Positions 1 to 11,900 of a DNA stretch of 64,000 bases are shown piece by piece. Under the pieces are notes generated by a model that worked only from the letters and a program-made list of their open reading frames with translations, was not told the DNA's origin and did not search any database. Position 1 is the stretch's first letter, and each line of letters begins with the position of its first letter. Made by a program: the position numbers and the translations under genes. Origin of the DNA: Zantedeschia hybrid cultivar (lineage: Eukaryota > Streptophyta > Magnoliopsida > Alismatales > Araceae); assembly GCA_030544215.1 (NCBI GenBank), contig JARZZO010000004.1, positions 15,116,501-15,180,500 on the forward strand. The letters run 5' to 3'.

Positions 1-830
1 GCTCAATATCAATAACAACAACAACAACAATAATAATAATAATATGAGTGAGAAAAGTGAGAGAGACTGGTCTCATTAATAATAATAATAATAAAATAAT
101 ATCAAAATTAATTATTATTATCTCATGAGACTATCTCAATAATAATGATGATTATGATGATGATAATGATGTCAAAATTAGTTATTATTATCTCAAGAGA
201 TTGCAACAAATAATAATAGGAGATAAAAAGATAAGAGATAAAAATATTAATATGGAGAAAGAAAAATATAAAAGAAGAGAAAAAAAGATAATATTAGTAA
301 TAATAATGATAACAATAATAATAATATCAAAATTAGTTACCATTATCCCACGAGAATATCATTTTGATATATTTTTAATAATAATAATAATAACAATATC
401 AAAATTAGTTATTATTAACCCATGAAATAATAATAATAATAGTGTTAAAATTAATTATTATTATACCAAGATATTACAACAACAACAATAATAATAATAT
501 GAGACATAAAAATAGAAGACATAAATACTAATAGGGAGAGAGTAAAATATGAAAGAGGAGAAAGATAGATAATAATAATAATAATACTTAGGCAGAGAGA
601 GAGAGAGAATTAATGAGAGAGAAGAAATTAATGAGAGAGAGGGAGAGAGAAAGAGAATTAATGAAAAAGAGGAGGAGAGAGAGAATTAATGAGAGAAAAT
701 TAATAAAGAACATAGATATTAATAAAGAAGAAAGATAGAGAGAAAATTTAGACAGAGAAAATAAAGAATTCTGATGTTAATACGTAGCACCAAAAACTCT
801 ATTTTATATATATAGTATAAATTGGGAGCC
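1..830. repeat. AT-rich microsatellite-bearing dispersed repeat, copy 1
   Basis: The stretch is built of TAA/AAT trinucleotide runs alternating with GAGA-rich blocks and the recurring phrases 'tcaaaattagttattatta' and 'gagagaattaatgagagag'. The same phrases, in the same order, recur at 51290-52440, ending in both cases with an 'acgt(a/g)gcac...tctat' motif and a TATATA run. It is therefore a member of a dispersed repeat family rather than simple low complexity. No coding capacity is credible; the short open frames here are lysine/isoleucine-rich artefacts. The class (Helitron, MITE or other) cannot be assigned because no terminal repeats or target duplications were resolved. Confidence 0.7.
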
Positions 831-1639
831 GTTTAATCACTTAATCAAAGAAATCTTATTAATTGTATTAGTTGCACAAAAAATGATGTAACAAGAAAGT
901 TTGCAACGAATTTGAGCGAGTGTTAAAAAATATAATATAATAGTATTGGCCGAGGCCAAAACTGACAACAACTCTTCTCCCCTCACTCTCTGGCTCACGC
1001 ACGCAACTAGAATACTCTTCTCCTCTTCCTCTCGTTGTACTTCTTCAAGAGAATCACCACCAACTCTGAGATTAGAAGTGTAAAATTAAAAGAAAAGATT
1101 TTGACAGTCTCTTCCTCAGGGACCTTGGAGACAGAAGAGCAATTCTTAAATATTCCATAGTATGGATTATTTTCATTTTGTTGTTCATCAGGTCGAGTAC
1201 CTCGTCAGGTTACATTTGAGTTGTACACATTAGATTAGATGTTAGGTCGAGTCAGATTCAAACAAGCGTTACTTCTTAATGAAGTAGATGAAGATTGACT
1301 CAAACATGGTCCAATCGGGCCTAAAAGGCTGCGAGTATTAAAAAAAACAAAAAAAAATCACATCCACACATGCAATGTTTGGTTCGGTCGCACTGCAGGC
1401 GGTCATGCTTGACTTTTCTGTCGCGTGTCGTAAAAGTGCGGTGGGCATTTTTATGCGTAAGCCAAATCATCTTCCCTCTTGGAAGACTTCGGCTTATAAG
1501 CTTTGCTCTCCACGATCCACCTGCATCCATAGATCTGATCCGTCCAGAGTCCGGCTGGAACGATCAGCGGCGGTTGTTAGGTGGCTTCCATAAGGAGCCA
1601 CCAATCGAACGCCCCAGATCTCGGGATCTCTAGGAATCC
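831..1639. other. Intergenic stretch, nothing recognised
   Basis: This is unique-looking sequence between the AT-rich repeat and the GC/CT-rich start of the NIPA8-like gene. I see no coding region, RNA gene or transposon terminus that I can support. It may hold the distal promoter of the downstream gene. Confidence 0.4.
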
Positions 1640-2994
1640 TCTAAGCACCACAGGTTTTGAGTCTTTTGACGGTTGAGGGCACGCGGGCGAAAGCGGTCGG
1701 TTTGGGTCTCCGTCGGCAGTGGGTCCCACCGCCCCCTCCCGCTCTCCACGGTGGGCTGCGTGCGCGCCGCGAAGAGATAGCAGAGAGGAGAGAGAAAATA
1801 CAATAAGAGAGAGAAAGGCCTCTCAAAACTACTGCTTCCCTCCCTTCTCTCTCTCCCGCTTTCCATTTCTGTTCTTGTTCTCCTTCTTGCGCCCGCCCAG
1901 ATCTCCTCCTCCTCCTCCTCCTCCTCCTCTACTTCTTCTACGTAGTGTTCGATCTGAAGAAGCAGAATACCTCGCGCGGTAAGATCTCTCTCTCTCTCTC
2001 TCTCTCTCTCCCCGTGTTCTTTTTGTCTCTTTCGTACCATTTTTTCCTCGTTTTTTGTTCTTCTCTAGAAGAAATGCTCCTCCAGGATGTCGATGCGCGA
2101 CGTTCTCGGCGGGACCTCCGTTAATCTGTTCTAACGTCCATTGTCTTATTAGGCTGCGTGTTCCAGATAGAAAGTGAGGATTGCGTGTTGATTCGTTTTC
2201 CGTCTTGTTTCTGAATTTTTGTCATTTTTTTTTTGTTTAAATCAGCCGTTTGAGCTAAAGAGGGTGGTGCTGTTGTAAGGATCTGGATTTGTGTGCGTGT
2301 CTTGGAAGCTGCATTGTCGTTCTGATCCAATGTTTGCAGGTTTTGTCTGCATTTAGATCTGTAGCTATTTGCCATTTATCTCAAGAATTCTATGTGCCGA
2401 TCTCCTCTAGCTTCTTCGGTAGTGGAGCAAGAGGGATATAGATTAATGTGTTTGGCCGTTTAGGTCGGTTGCATATGATTAGCTGCCCACCTTCTGCTCC
2501 AATTTTGTTGGGTATCAAGGATCCTGAAGGTGGAGCTGGTTGAAGTGAGTTTCTGGGAATTGCATGTGTGTTGGGAGAAGTTTGTTGCCTGTCCAGATAT
2601 TTTGTCAAGATTTCTGTGTTCTCCTCTCCTTTGTTTTTAAATCTGCATATTTAGATCAGGTGTGGTGACTATTACTTATGTAGTTATCTGTATTATATTC
2701 TGTTCTTCCTTGTGATGTCTGAAATATAGTTGCTCCATAATATCTGACACTTTTGATGCGCGCACCAACCAGGTGTGGTAACTGTGGCCTGTAGATGGTA
2801 TTTAGGCTTCCCTTCCGCCATTATGCATGAATTTACTTGAAGAAGCATCCGTCAGCCACAGTGACGGGTGGAGGATGCTGCCAATCTTGTAAGAGGAATT
2901 TGCCAGCGGCTTCATCTTGTAGAGTGAGGAGCTGCTGCTTGGGAAGATTTATGGTCTTCATTTACACGTAAGATCTCTTTGATACTGTGGATCA
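1640..2994 (+). promoter_or_regulatory. Promoter and 5' UTR region of the NIPA8-like gene
   Basis: This region has the make-up of a plant core promoter and leader. It has GC-rich sequence from 1640, a purine block near 1780-1820, pyrimidine patches, a (CTC)n run near 1903-1929 and a (CT)n run at 1984-2010. A good splice donor (GCG|GTAAGA) lies at 1978/1979 and is followed by T-rich intron-like sequence, so the 5' UTR is probably split by an intron. An acceptor is plausible just before 2775. No clear TATA box was found, so the start site is left open. The intron call is inference from splice signals only. Confidence 0.5.
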
Positions 2995-5900
2995 ATGGGG
3001 GAGTGGGTTATTGGGGCATTCATCAACTTATTTGGTAGTATTGCCATCAACTTCGGGACCAATCTTTTAAAGCTGGGACATGATCAGGTGACACTAGTTT
3101 TCCTTCTTGTATTCTTAAATTTGCAATATAAATTGATCAATTGGTCATTTATCAGAATGAATGAAAACAATCTGCTACTTTTTTTTCTCAACTTGTGACT
3201 GGATTCAATGGATTTAAAAAATGAGATTCCTTTCCAATGATTCAAACATATTGACAGTTCTTGATTTATTGCTTTATATACAAAATGTTAATATCACGAT
3301 GGCCAGTATATCATCGTATTGTGGTCATCTTTTCATCCACTTCTGCTGGTGTTTGTATGAAATACCAAGCTAAATACATTTGTCAAGCCTCGTTTCTAAC
3401 ATGCTGAAGAAATGTTATGCTTTTTATTTCTCACCGAAGACATGAATCTTAGGATCAAGGAGTACAATTTAATATCATAAATTCTTGCAATTATAAAAAA
3501 ATAAAACTAAAAGTGAGAAAAATTCTTAAAAATTGTAGGGAAGGCAACAATGGTATCAATTATTACAAACATATTGTTATAGACTAGTGATGAGTGGCTG
3601 CTTGACACTTCTGAGTGTATATCGATGGTCTACCAGTAGAGTACATAGTTGCTACTGACGCTGTGTAATTTCCCATTAAAAATGTCCCTTAGATAACTCT
3701 CCCTTTAGGTAATTGGTGATACAACATATGGAGTCTTAGGAATCAAAATGGTATGGCTCAATGTGAGTCTCGATTTGCAGGATCGGTTGGATCAGCCAAT
3801 CTGGATCGGAATTGAGCCCTGCCAATCCAATTTCAGGGGGAACATGATCCTCCCTCAAAGATGAAAAAATAGAGGAAAAGTCAGCCAACTTGAGAACTGG
3901 GCTGAATCGGCTAGCACTAGTCGATTCTGGGGCGATCCCTGCCAATCCAACCTTTCATAAACAAAGTTTCTCTTTTTGTCTATTTGCTATATTTTTTACT
4001 TTTTCCTTGTTTTTTATAATTTTTTTTCAAAATTGCAATTCTAGGCTGATCCAATGGTTGACTTTCTTCATTGGATCAGCTCAATGCAATTTCATCTGCC
4101 TTGATGTGAGTGGAATAAAATGCCAGGATCTTGAAAGTGCATGGCATCAAGGGAGAAGACTTTAGCAACATAGTTTGGGAAAATAGACTATAGCAACATG
4201 GTTGCAGAAAATACATCACATGTTAAATGAATTTTTTTTTTGAATTCCTAGAGTAAACTCACAAACCCAAGATCGAGCCCTGCATCACAAGTACCCTGAG
4301 CCGTAGGCTCGCCAAACATCTCTCAGGTATGAGGCCTTCCCTTGGCCCGGGGAAGTTCGTAAGGTCGAAACTTACGTGAAACCTAGGTTGGTGTCCACTG
4401 TGGGTGTGTCCACAGGTGGGATTTGATACCGCAACCTCATGGTTGTGTGTGAAGTGCATTATCCAACTCACCCACCCCAAGAAACACATATTAAATGAAT
4501 TACATAGATGATAAAAGGATTATTTAGTGACATAGATGAATTTCCTATTTGTATACTTGTATGATGGTAGGATTAAGTCCAAAAATTTATTATATAAGTG
4601 CCTTCCTAAGTATGGACCAAATTAAATTAGGAAATACTGCTATTTTATACTTTATTGATTTGTAAAAGAAGCTAAAATTGTATTATAGCATTAGTCTAAA
4701 TAGTTTCAAGGCAGTTGTGAGGCACTTTGCAAAAGCCTTGCAAGGCATAAGCCTTGAGGCACACTAAGGCTTAAGCCTCTCTAATTTAGAGAAAGAATCT
4801 TAAAACTTAAGAAAACTAAAGTAACAGTGATTTTCCATGTGGTAATCCTATCTTGACTCAGTGATAGAGTTTGTGGAAGTTAATATGGAGAGGAAGCCCT
4901 ATGGAGAGGAAGCCCTCAATGATAGAGTATGTGGAAGTAAATATGGAGAGGAAGCCAATGACTAACATTTGACACTAAAGTAGTAGATGCCGTAGTTAGT
5001 GCCCTCTCCTTTCTTATTAGAAATAGAAGAGTTGGGTTTAATTGTCATCAATGAATCAAGTTTTAGGGTCAATATAAAAATTGTGAAGATCTGACTGTTA
5101 AATTATGAGATCAAATCAAGATCGTGAAGATCTGACCATTAGATCTGAAGTTCGATCGATATCAAAATGATCCGACCATTGGGTTATGAGATCAGGTCGA
5201 GATTAGGGGTGTTCATGGTTTGGTTTGTTTTGATTTGAGGGCAAAATTTTAGAACCCAAACTAAACTGAAGTAGAGAGCCAAATTGAACCAAACCAAACT
5301 GAGATAATTCGGTTTGCTTCGGTTTGGTTTATGGTTTGGGCCTTATAATGGGCCACTTCTGGTAAATAATCCACTTCAACATTATTTTCTAAAAATGGTT
5401 ATTAAAAAAAATTATTTAAAAACAGTTTGGAGGTTTATGTCTCGAAATGGACTATTACAGTTAGAGATCCTATTTTACTAAGGACTCAACACCTCTTTGT
5501 ACAAGATGACAATCTAAAAGATATTATTTGAAAATAATTTAAACTTTTATATCTTATAATTTACATAACTCACACTTAATCTAAAAATTTAATACTTATA
5601 TTATGCCCTTTTAACGTCATTTAGTTTATTCGGGTTGCTTTGGTTTACGAACAAAAGAAACCAAATCAAACCAAATTTCTTAATTCGGTTTGGTTTCAAA
5701 CCAAACCGAAATTTTCAAAAGTTCATACCAAATCAAACCAAATCGAATTGACCGGTTCGGTTTGGTTTTTCGGTTTGAACTGAACAGTGAACACCCTCAG
5801 TCGAGATCGTGAAGATCCAACTGTTAGATTTGAAGTTCGGTGGATATTGGGATGATCGACCGTTAAATTATGAGATTAGGTTAAGATCGTAAAGATTCAA

Positions 5901-8900
5901 CCATTAGATCTGAAGTTTGGTCGATATCGAGATAATCCGACCGTTAACTTATGAGATCAGGTCGAGATCATGAAGATCCGACTGTTAGAACTGAAGTTCG
6001 GTTGATATCGGGATGATCCGACAGTTAAATTATGAGATCAGATCGAGATTGCGAAGATCCGACCATTAGATCTGAATTTCATCAATATCGGGATGATCCG
6101 ACGGTTAAATTATGACATCATATTGAGATCGTGAAGATCCGATCGTTAGATTATGATATCAGGTCGCGAAAATCCGATCGTTAGACCTGAAGTTCGGTCG
6201 ATATCGGGATGATCCAACCACTGGATTATGAGATCCGGTCGAGACTACAAAGATCTGACCGTTAGACTTGAAGTTCAGTTGATATCGAGATGATCCGACC
6301 GTTAAGTTATGAGATCATATCGAGATTGCAAAGATCCAACTGTTAGATCTGAAGTTCGGTCGATATCAGGATGATCCGACCGTTAAATCATGAGATTAGG
6401 TCGAGTTCGCGAAAATCCGACCGTTAGATCTAAAAATTGATCAAGGATATCTAGTATGATCGCCCATTTGATGTAACCAAGTTAAGGTTTCAATGGACCA
6501 CATCGTGATTAACATGGTTTAATCACTTAATTTTGTGGACCATGTCAAAATCAGCATATTTGAGTCGCTCGATTGGTGAACCGTATCAAGATCAACTTAG
6601 TTGTCACTTGACTGGTGGACCAAAGATTCAATGATCAATCATACATGAATAATTTTTCATATGATTAATCATGTATTATTAATGCATAAGACCATATGAC
6701 AGAAACATATGGTTGAGTGATATGTTAATGTGTTATGTATCATATTAATATGACTAATGGACATGATTAATTCATGGCCAATAATCATTATGATATGAAA
6801 TTAAGACATATTCTTAAGTTTAGGACATGTCTATTTAAGTGTAGGACCAATGTCCTAACACTTGGACAAAAAGAGGAAGAGTGGGGATTGTGCCTTCCAC
6901 TCCAAGTACAAGAGGCCTTCACCTTGACCCTTGTCTCCGTCCTCTCGCAAATGGGACCCCCGAGGGGTATTCACAGCCTCTTCAAGAGGCATTTAGAGGG
7001 CTTGGGGTCCACTCTTACCGGGTGGAAGTTACCCTTCTTTCCCACACAAGGAAAGATTTAAATAAATGAGTAAATCCCACCTTTTCCTTCCTCTCTTTTT
7101 AATTTACTGTCCTTTGGACAGTTATGAGATTGAAGGGAGGTGACGCCCACCACCACCCTCACCAGGTGGCCTTGGAGATGGGCTAGGTGAGGATGCAATC
7201 TTCTTTTTTTCTTTTTCTTTTTTTGTTTTTGTAAAATTCCCTGCCCCTTCTCCTTCGTTATTATTATTTTTCTTACAACTGTCAATAGACAGTTTAGAGA
7301 GAAGGGGGAAGCTGTACTGACTCCACCCTCACTGGGTGGACTCGGGAGGTGGAGGAGGGGGCGCAGACCTCTCCCCCAACCACCCTCACCCTCACCGGAT
7401 GGCTTCCTTCCACCTAGTGAGGGTGGGTTTCCTTCCCACTGGTGGTGGGACGGCTCTTTGACTCTCACCGGGTGGGAATTTCCAACCCGGTGAGGATTGG
7501 GAAGAGTCCTACCTTAGTAGGACTAAAAAGAAAACCTCTTCCTTTTTTTTCTTTCTTCTTTTTTTTCTTCTTTCTTTGTTACTGTCCTTTGGACAGTGGG
7601 AAAGGGGCGCAGGGCCCCACCCTCACCGGGTGAGGCTGTTCCACCCAGTAAGGGTGGGGAGTCCACCCGCTCGGTGGACTCTTCCCACCGATGGTGGGAA
7701 GAGCACCCACCCTCACTGGGTGGGTTTCTCCTCACCCGGTGAGGGTGGGGAGTCCACCAAGGGGTGGATTCCTCCTCTCCTCATCTTTATCTCTCTCCCT
7801 TTCTCTTTATATTTATATATATATATATATAAAGAGGGCATAGGCCCTGTATATATATTTTTTTGTAGCCGCCCCTTGCTCCTGGTGTTGCCGCTGCTGC
7901 TGCCGCTTGGGTGTCCTACTGCTGCCGCCAGGCCCAGGAGGGCCTTTTCTTGCTGCCGTTGGGTGCTCTTGCTGCTTTTGGTGCTGCCGCAGGGTGGTGC
8001 TGCGGCAGGGTGGTCCTGCTGCTGCCTTTTGCTCTCTTTCTTTTGGTCCCTTTCTTTTGGTCTCCAGTCTGATGCATAACTTGATCATGTGAGAGTTTAT
8101 ATCTCTAATGCACAGACTTTTGCTAGGGTTTTAGTATGATTATGTATCTGTCATCATACTGATTTCATTGTTAATTTTAGTTCTCAATTTAAGAGAGAAA
8201 TCTAAGGGTGCAAACACCGATTTGATTGGTTTGGATCGGGCCGATCTGTGCCCGATCCCCGATCCTTCCTTCCTTGGTCCCATGTATTATTTCCAGTGGC
8301 TGAGTTGACATATTGGCACACATGGGGGTATTTTCAGAGGATGAAATGCCCAAGAATTTATTGTGCACTGCCATTTACATAAGGGTTCTGCATGACTTTG
8401 TCAAATATCCCATTAGCTTCCACTATGGATCTGCCCATGATTTTGCACTTGAAATCTCAAAAGGTTTGGGCAGGTTTTTCAGTTTTTCAGCCTTTCTCCT
8501 AAAAAAATTTGAAACTTTTTTATTCAATCAGTTTACATTTTTCCTGTATGCTTCCAGTATGTATTTCTAAACCAGTACACTGAGTTAAGTTGTATACCAG
8601 ACTTGTATTGTCTTAACCTAGGTCTGTGGGTCAAGATGAGGTTTGCTGGCTCATGGTTCATGTCAACTTGGTATCTTGAAAAAATGAGTCATATCAATCG
8701 TACTCAGCTTGACTTGAGAAAGCAACTTGCAGTAGGACCTATCAACGAACACTAACAATCCCTGCCTACTTGTAGACAGTCTAGAGGCTCTAGCCAACTT
8801 GAATTGACTCATAGAATATTGTCTCAAGCCAAGTTGAATCAACTTATGGAGTACCATAACGACTCAGTGATGCATTATGAATCATCAAGCATATCATATA

Positions 8901-11900
8901 CCATAAAGCATAAAACACAAGCCAACCTGTGCAAACGGGCATGGGCTAAGAAAATCATGATGCTAAGGCATCTTTGACAAGCATTTTTTTTGCAGAAATG
9001 AACCTCTTTTCTAGTTTTTCATGCTGTTAGAATGACAAAATGTATATCGCTTATGCTTATTGATTATAGATTCTTGGAAGTTTGCAATTGAAAGAGTTTA
9101 CCCTTGCATTTGTGTTATTCCCAAAGCATATTGGACATTGTCGTATGTTGATTTTATATTTCTTTGCATTTGGAATTATTCACTTTGTTTTGTTTCTTTT
9201 GTTATAGCGTGAGAGGCTTTCTATGCTCAGTAATGACGGAAGTAACAGGCTTGCATTAAAGCCAATCATATATTTCCACAGTTGGAGAGTGGGTAATGTT
9301 ATAAACTGCTTTCTGTTTTGGGTTGGGGGGGGGTCTTATATCAATTCTACTTTTTGATGATTCTAATGATAGTGTCTTATGTGCAGGAATTCTCTTCTTT
9401 GCTCTTGGGAATTGTCTCAACTTTATTTCATTTGGATATGCTGCTCAGGCAAGTGATAATATATTATTGTTGCCATGGATTCTCTTTAATAACTAAAATA
9501 GATGCTTGGTTGTCAAATTACATGTCTGATTGTAAGACCACTTGGAAGCCATAAAGCCCCCTTGTCATTAGTTTTATAGATCTTGGAGAAACATTTTTAT
9601 TCATTTTTCTTTACAGTTTTATGATCAACCTAGTTCAACGTGGACAACAATAACCTCCGTACACACATAATCTATGACAGTGATGTGAAGAAACTGCCCC
9701 TCAACTAAGTCATCTTCTGATATGCACATCGGGTATGACTACTTGGTTGCTATTCTGGTTGTTCGGGAGGCAAATCCTAAAATTAAAGTCATTATCCATG
9801 CTGTGGTTTCCTGGTGGAACAGATGGTAGAGGCCAAAGAACCAGCAGGTTTGAATAACACATTTGACTTTTACTGGAAGGTGGCAAAAGCCATAATTCAT
9901 TAGAAAAGAACATGAAAACTGAAGAGAGTTAAAAAACCTAACAATGCAAAACAGTAGATGTCATCTATCAAGATGATAATAGAGAAATGCAAAGCATTGA
10001 AAAGTACAAGAGCAAATGGACACACAAGGACTATGAAATCAGAAAACCACAAGGATAGCAGCTACCAAAGTCTCTCCATCCTCTGATTCTGCTAGCTAGA
10101 ACTGAGTTCTTCCAGTTCACCAATCAGCTGCAACAGACCACTCTTCTGTGGAGCTTCCTTGATCTCTTCAGGGCATCAAAGATACTCTGCGAAACATGTT
10201 ATTCACAGACCAATAGCATATTTGAGTGTGGATAACACATTTGAGTTTGGTGGAACAATTCCTTTTACATTTTGTCAGACAGAAGTGTGCCCAGAAATTT
10301 CTCAATTGCATGCATGCCAGATCAGACTTTGCCTTCAGTTAGTGACTATATTTCACATAGATGCTGTATGTTACATGACAGTATCACATGACCTCCACAT
10401 TATGTTACAAGCTTTTGTTTTATTGGTATGCTGTACTTGACTCTTGTACATTTGTTGGCTAATTGGTACTTCATCATACACATTTAGAAATCACAATTTT
10501 TTAGGAGTTATTAAAAATTTGAAAGTCAGCTTACATTTACGACAATGTGAACAGCAAGGGTTAACTCCATGAACATTTTACTATTACATTTTAGAGACAT
10601 TCTTCTCTGCTAAACCAACCCCCCCCCCACCCGGGGACAGAGCTGTCTTACATTCAGGCCCACTGATAAAATAGCAATCATATGACAGCTTTTTTTAACT
10701 GTGGATGGTTTCACTTGTATTATAAATGGAAAAGAGACATGTACAAGTAAATAGGGGACAACAACGAAAGTCGACCTATACAAAAGAAATAACCAAGAGA
10801 GGAAAAAAAAAACTCTAATCTCCCTCCCCAATTAACCCAAAAAAGGAAGAATTACAATCATCCGTCTTACAGGAAATTTGGGCCCTCTCTTTGACCTTCT
10901 CACAGGCAAAAGAAACTACCCTCTCCGGGTAGTCGCCTCCCTCCTAAAGATTATTCTATTTCGTTCACTCAATAGGGCCCAGACAGTGGCATGCTGTATC
11001 AGCCACCAAAGAAGATGGTCTCCTTTCCTAGGCCAATGTCTACACCACAAAAAGAAGCCACTTCTCCACTGAATCCCAGCAATGATATCCGACTTGAAAA
11101 GAACTATAGAGCAGCTGCCATACCTCAGCAATGGGATAAGCTGTAAAGAGATGACCTCACTTTCATATTCCATAGCACAAAGGCAGCAGCAGGCATTCCG
11201 ATCTTGCATAAAGTGCCCTAATCTGTCACAAATTGGGAGTTGATTAAGGGAGGTCCTCCAAATGAGCAGTTGCACCTTGAGAGGACTTTTGACTTTCCAC
11301 ACACTTGTGAAGAAAGGATATCTAGTTCCCCCTCCACCCCCCCCCCCCCCCCCCCCTTCAGTAATAATAGAGTAAGCCAATCTGACTCAGAATCTACCAT
11401 TAGTGTCCCATTTCTAAGACTAGGTCTCCATTGAAAGAGGCGACAAGTGACAAGTGGGGTTGCTGAAGCAATTGCGTCAGATCCTCCAATTCTTCATCCC
11501 TGAGGCTCCTCCTAAAGGAAGGACTCCAGCATGCATGTGGCAGGTCAGCATCAAAAAGTTGGGAGACATCCACAGATGGGTTGTACGCAATATCAAAAAC
11601 CCTCAGAAATAACCCTTATGGGGTTGAGGAGCACACTAAACATCTGACCAAAAGACTGTAGACCTGCCTTTGCCAACCAAAATCTGAGATCTAGCCATCA
11701 AAACATCTAAGCAGGATAAGATTCCTTTTCCAAATTGGAGAGACATTGTATGTGGTCGGAGGAACCACCTCGCACACTCTAGAATTCGCATACTACTTCT
11801 GGGAAATAATCTCCCTCCAAAGTCCCAAATCCGACTTTACCATTTTCCAAAGCCATTTGGTGCGGAGGGTGGTATTAGAAAGGGAGATAATCTTCAAGTC

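Noticed and set aside
7058..8092. Several Gly/Pro/Cys-rich frames in NIPA8-like intron 1
   Set aside because: They follow the palindromic repeats, have no homology that I recognise and lie within an intron.
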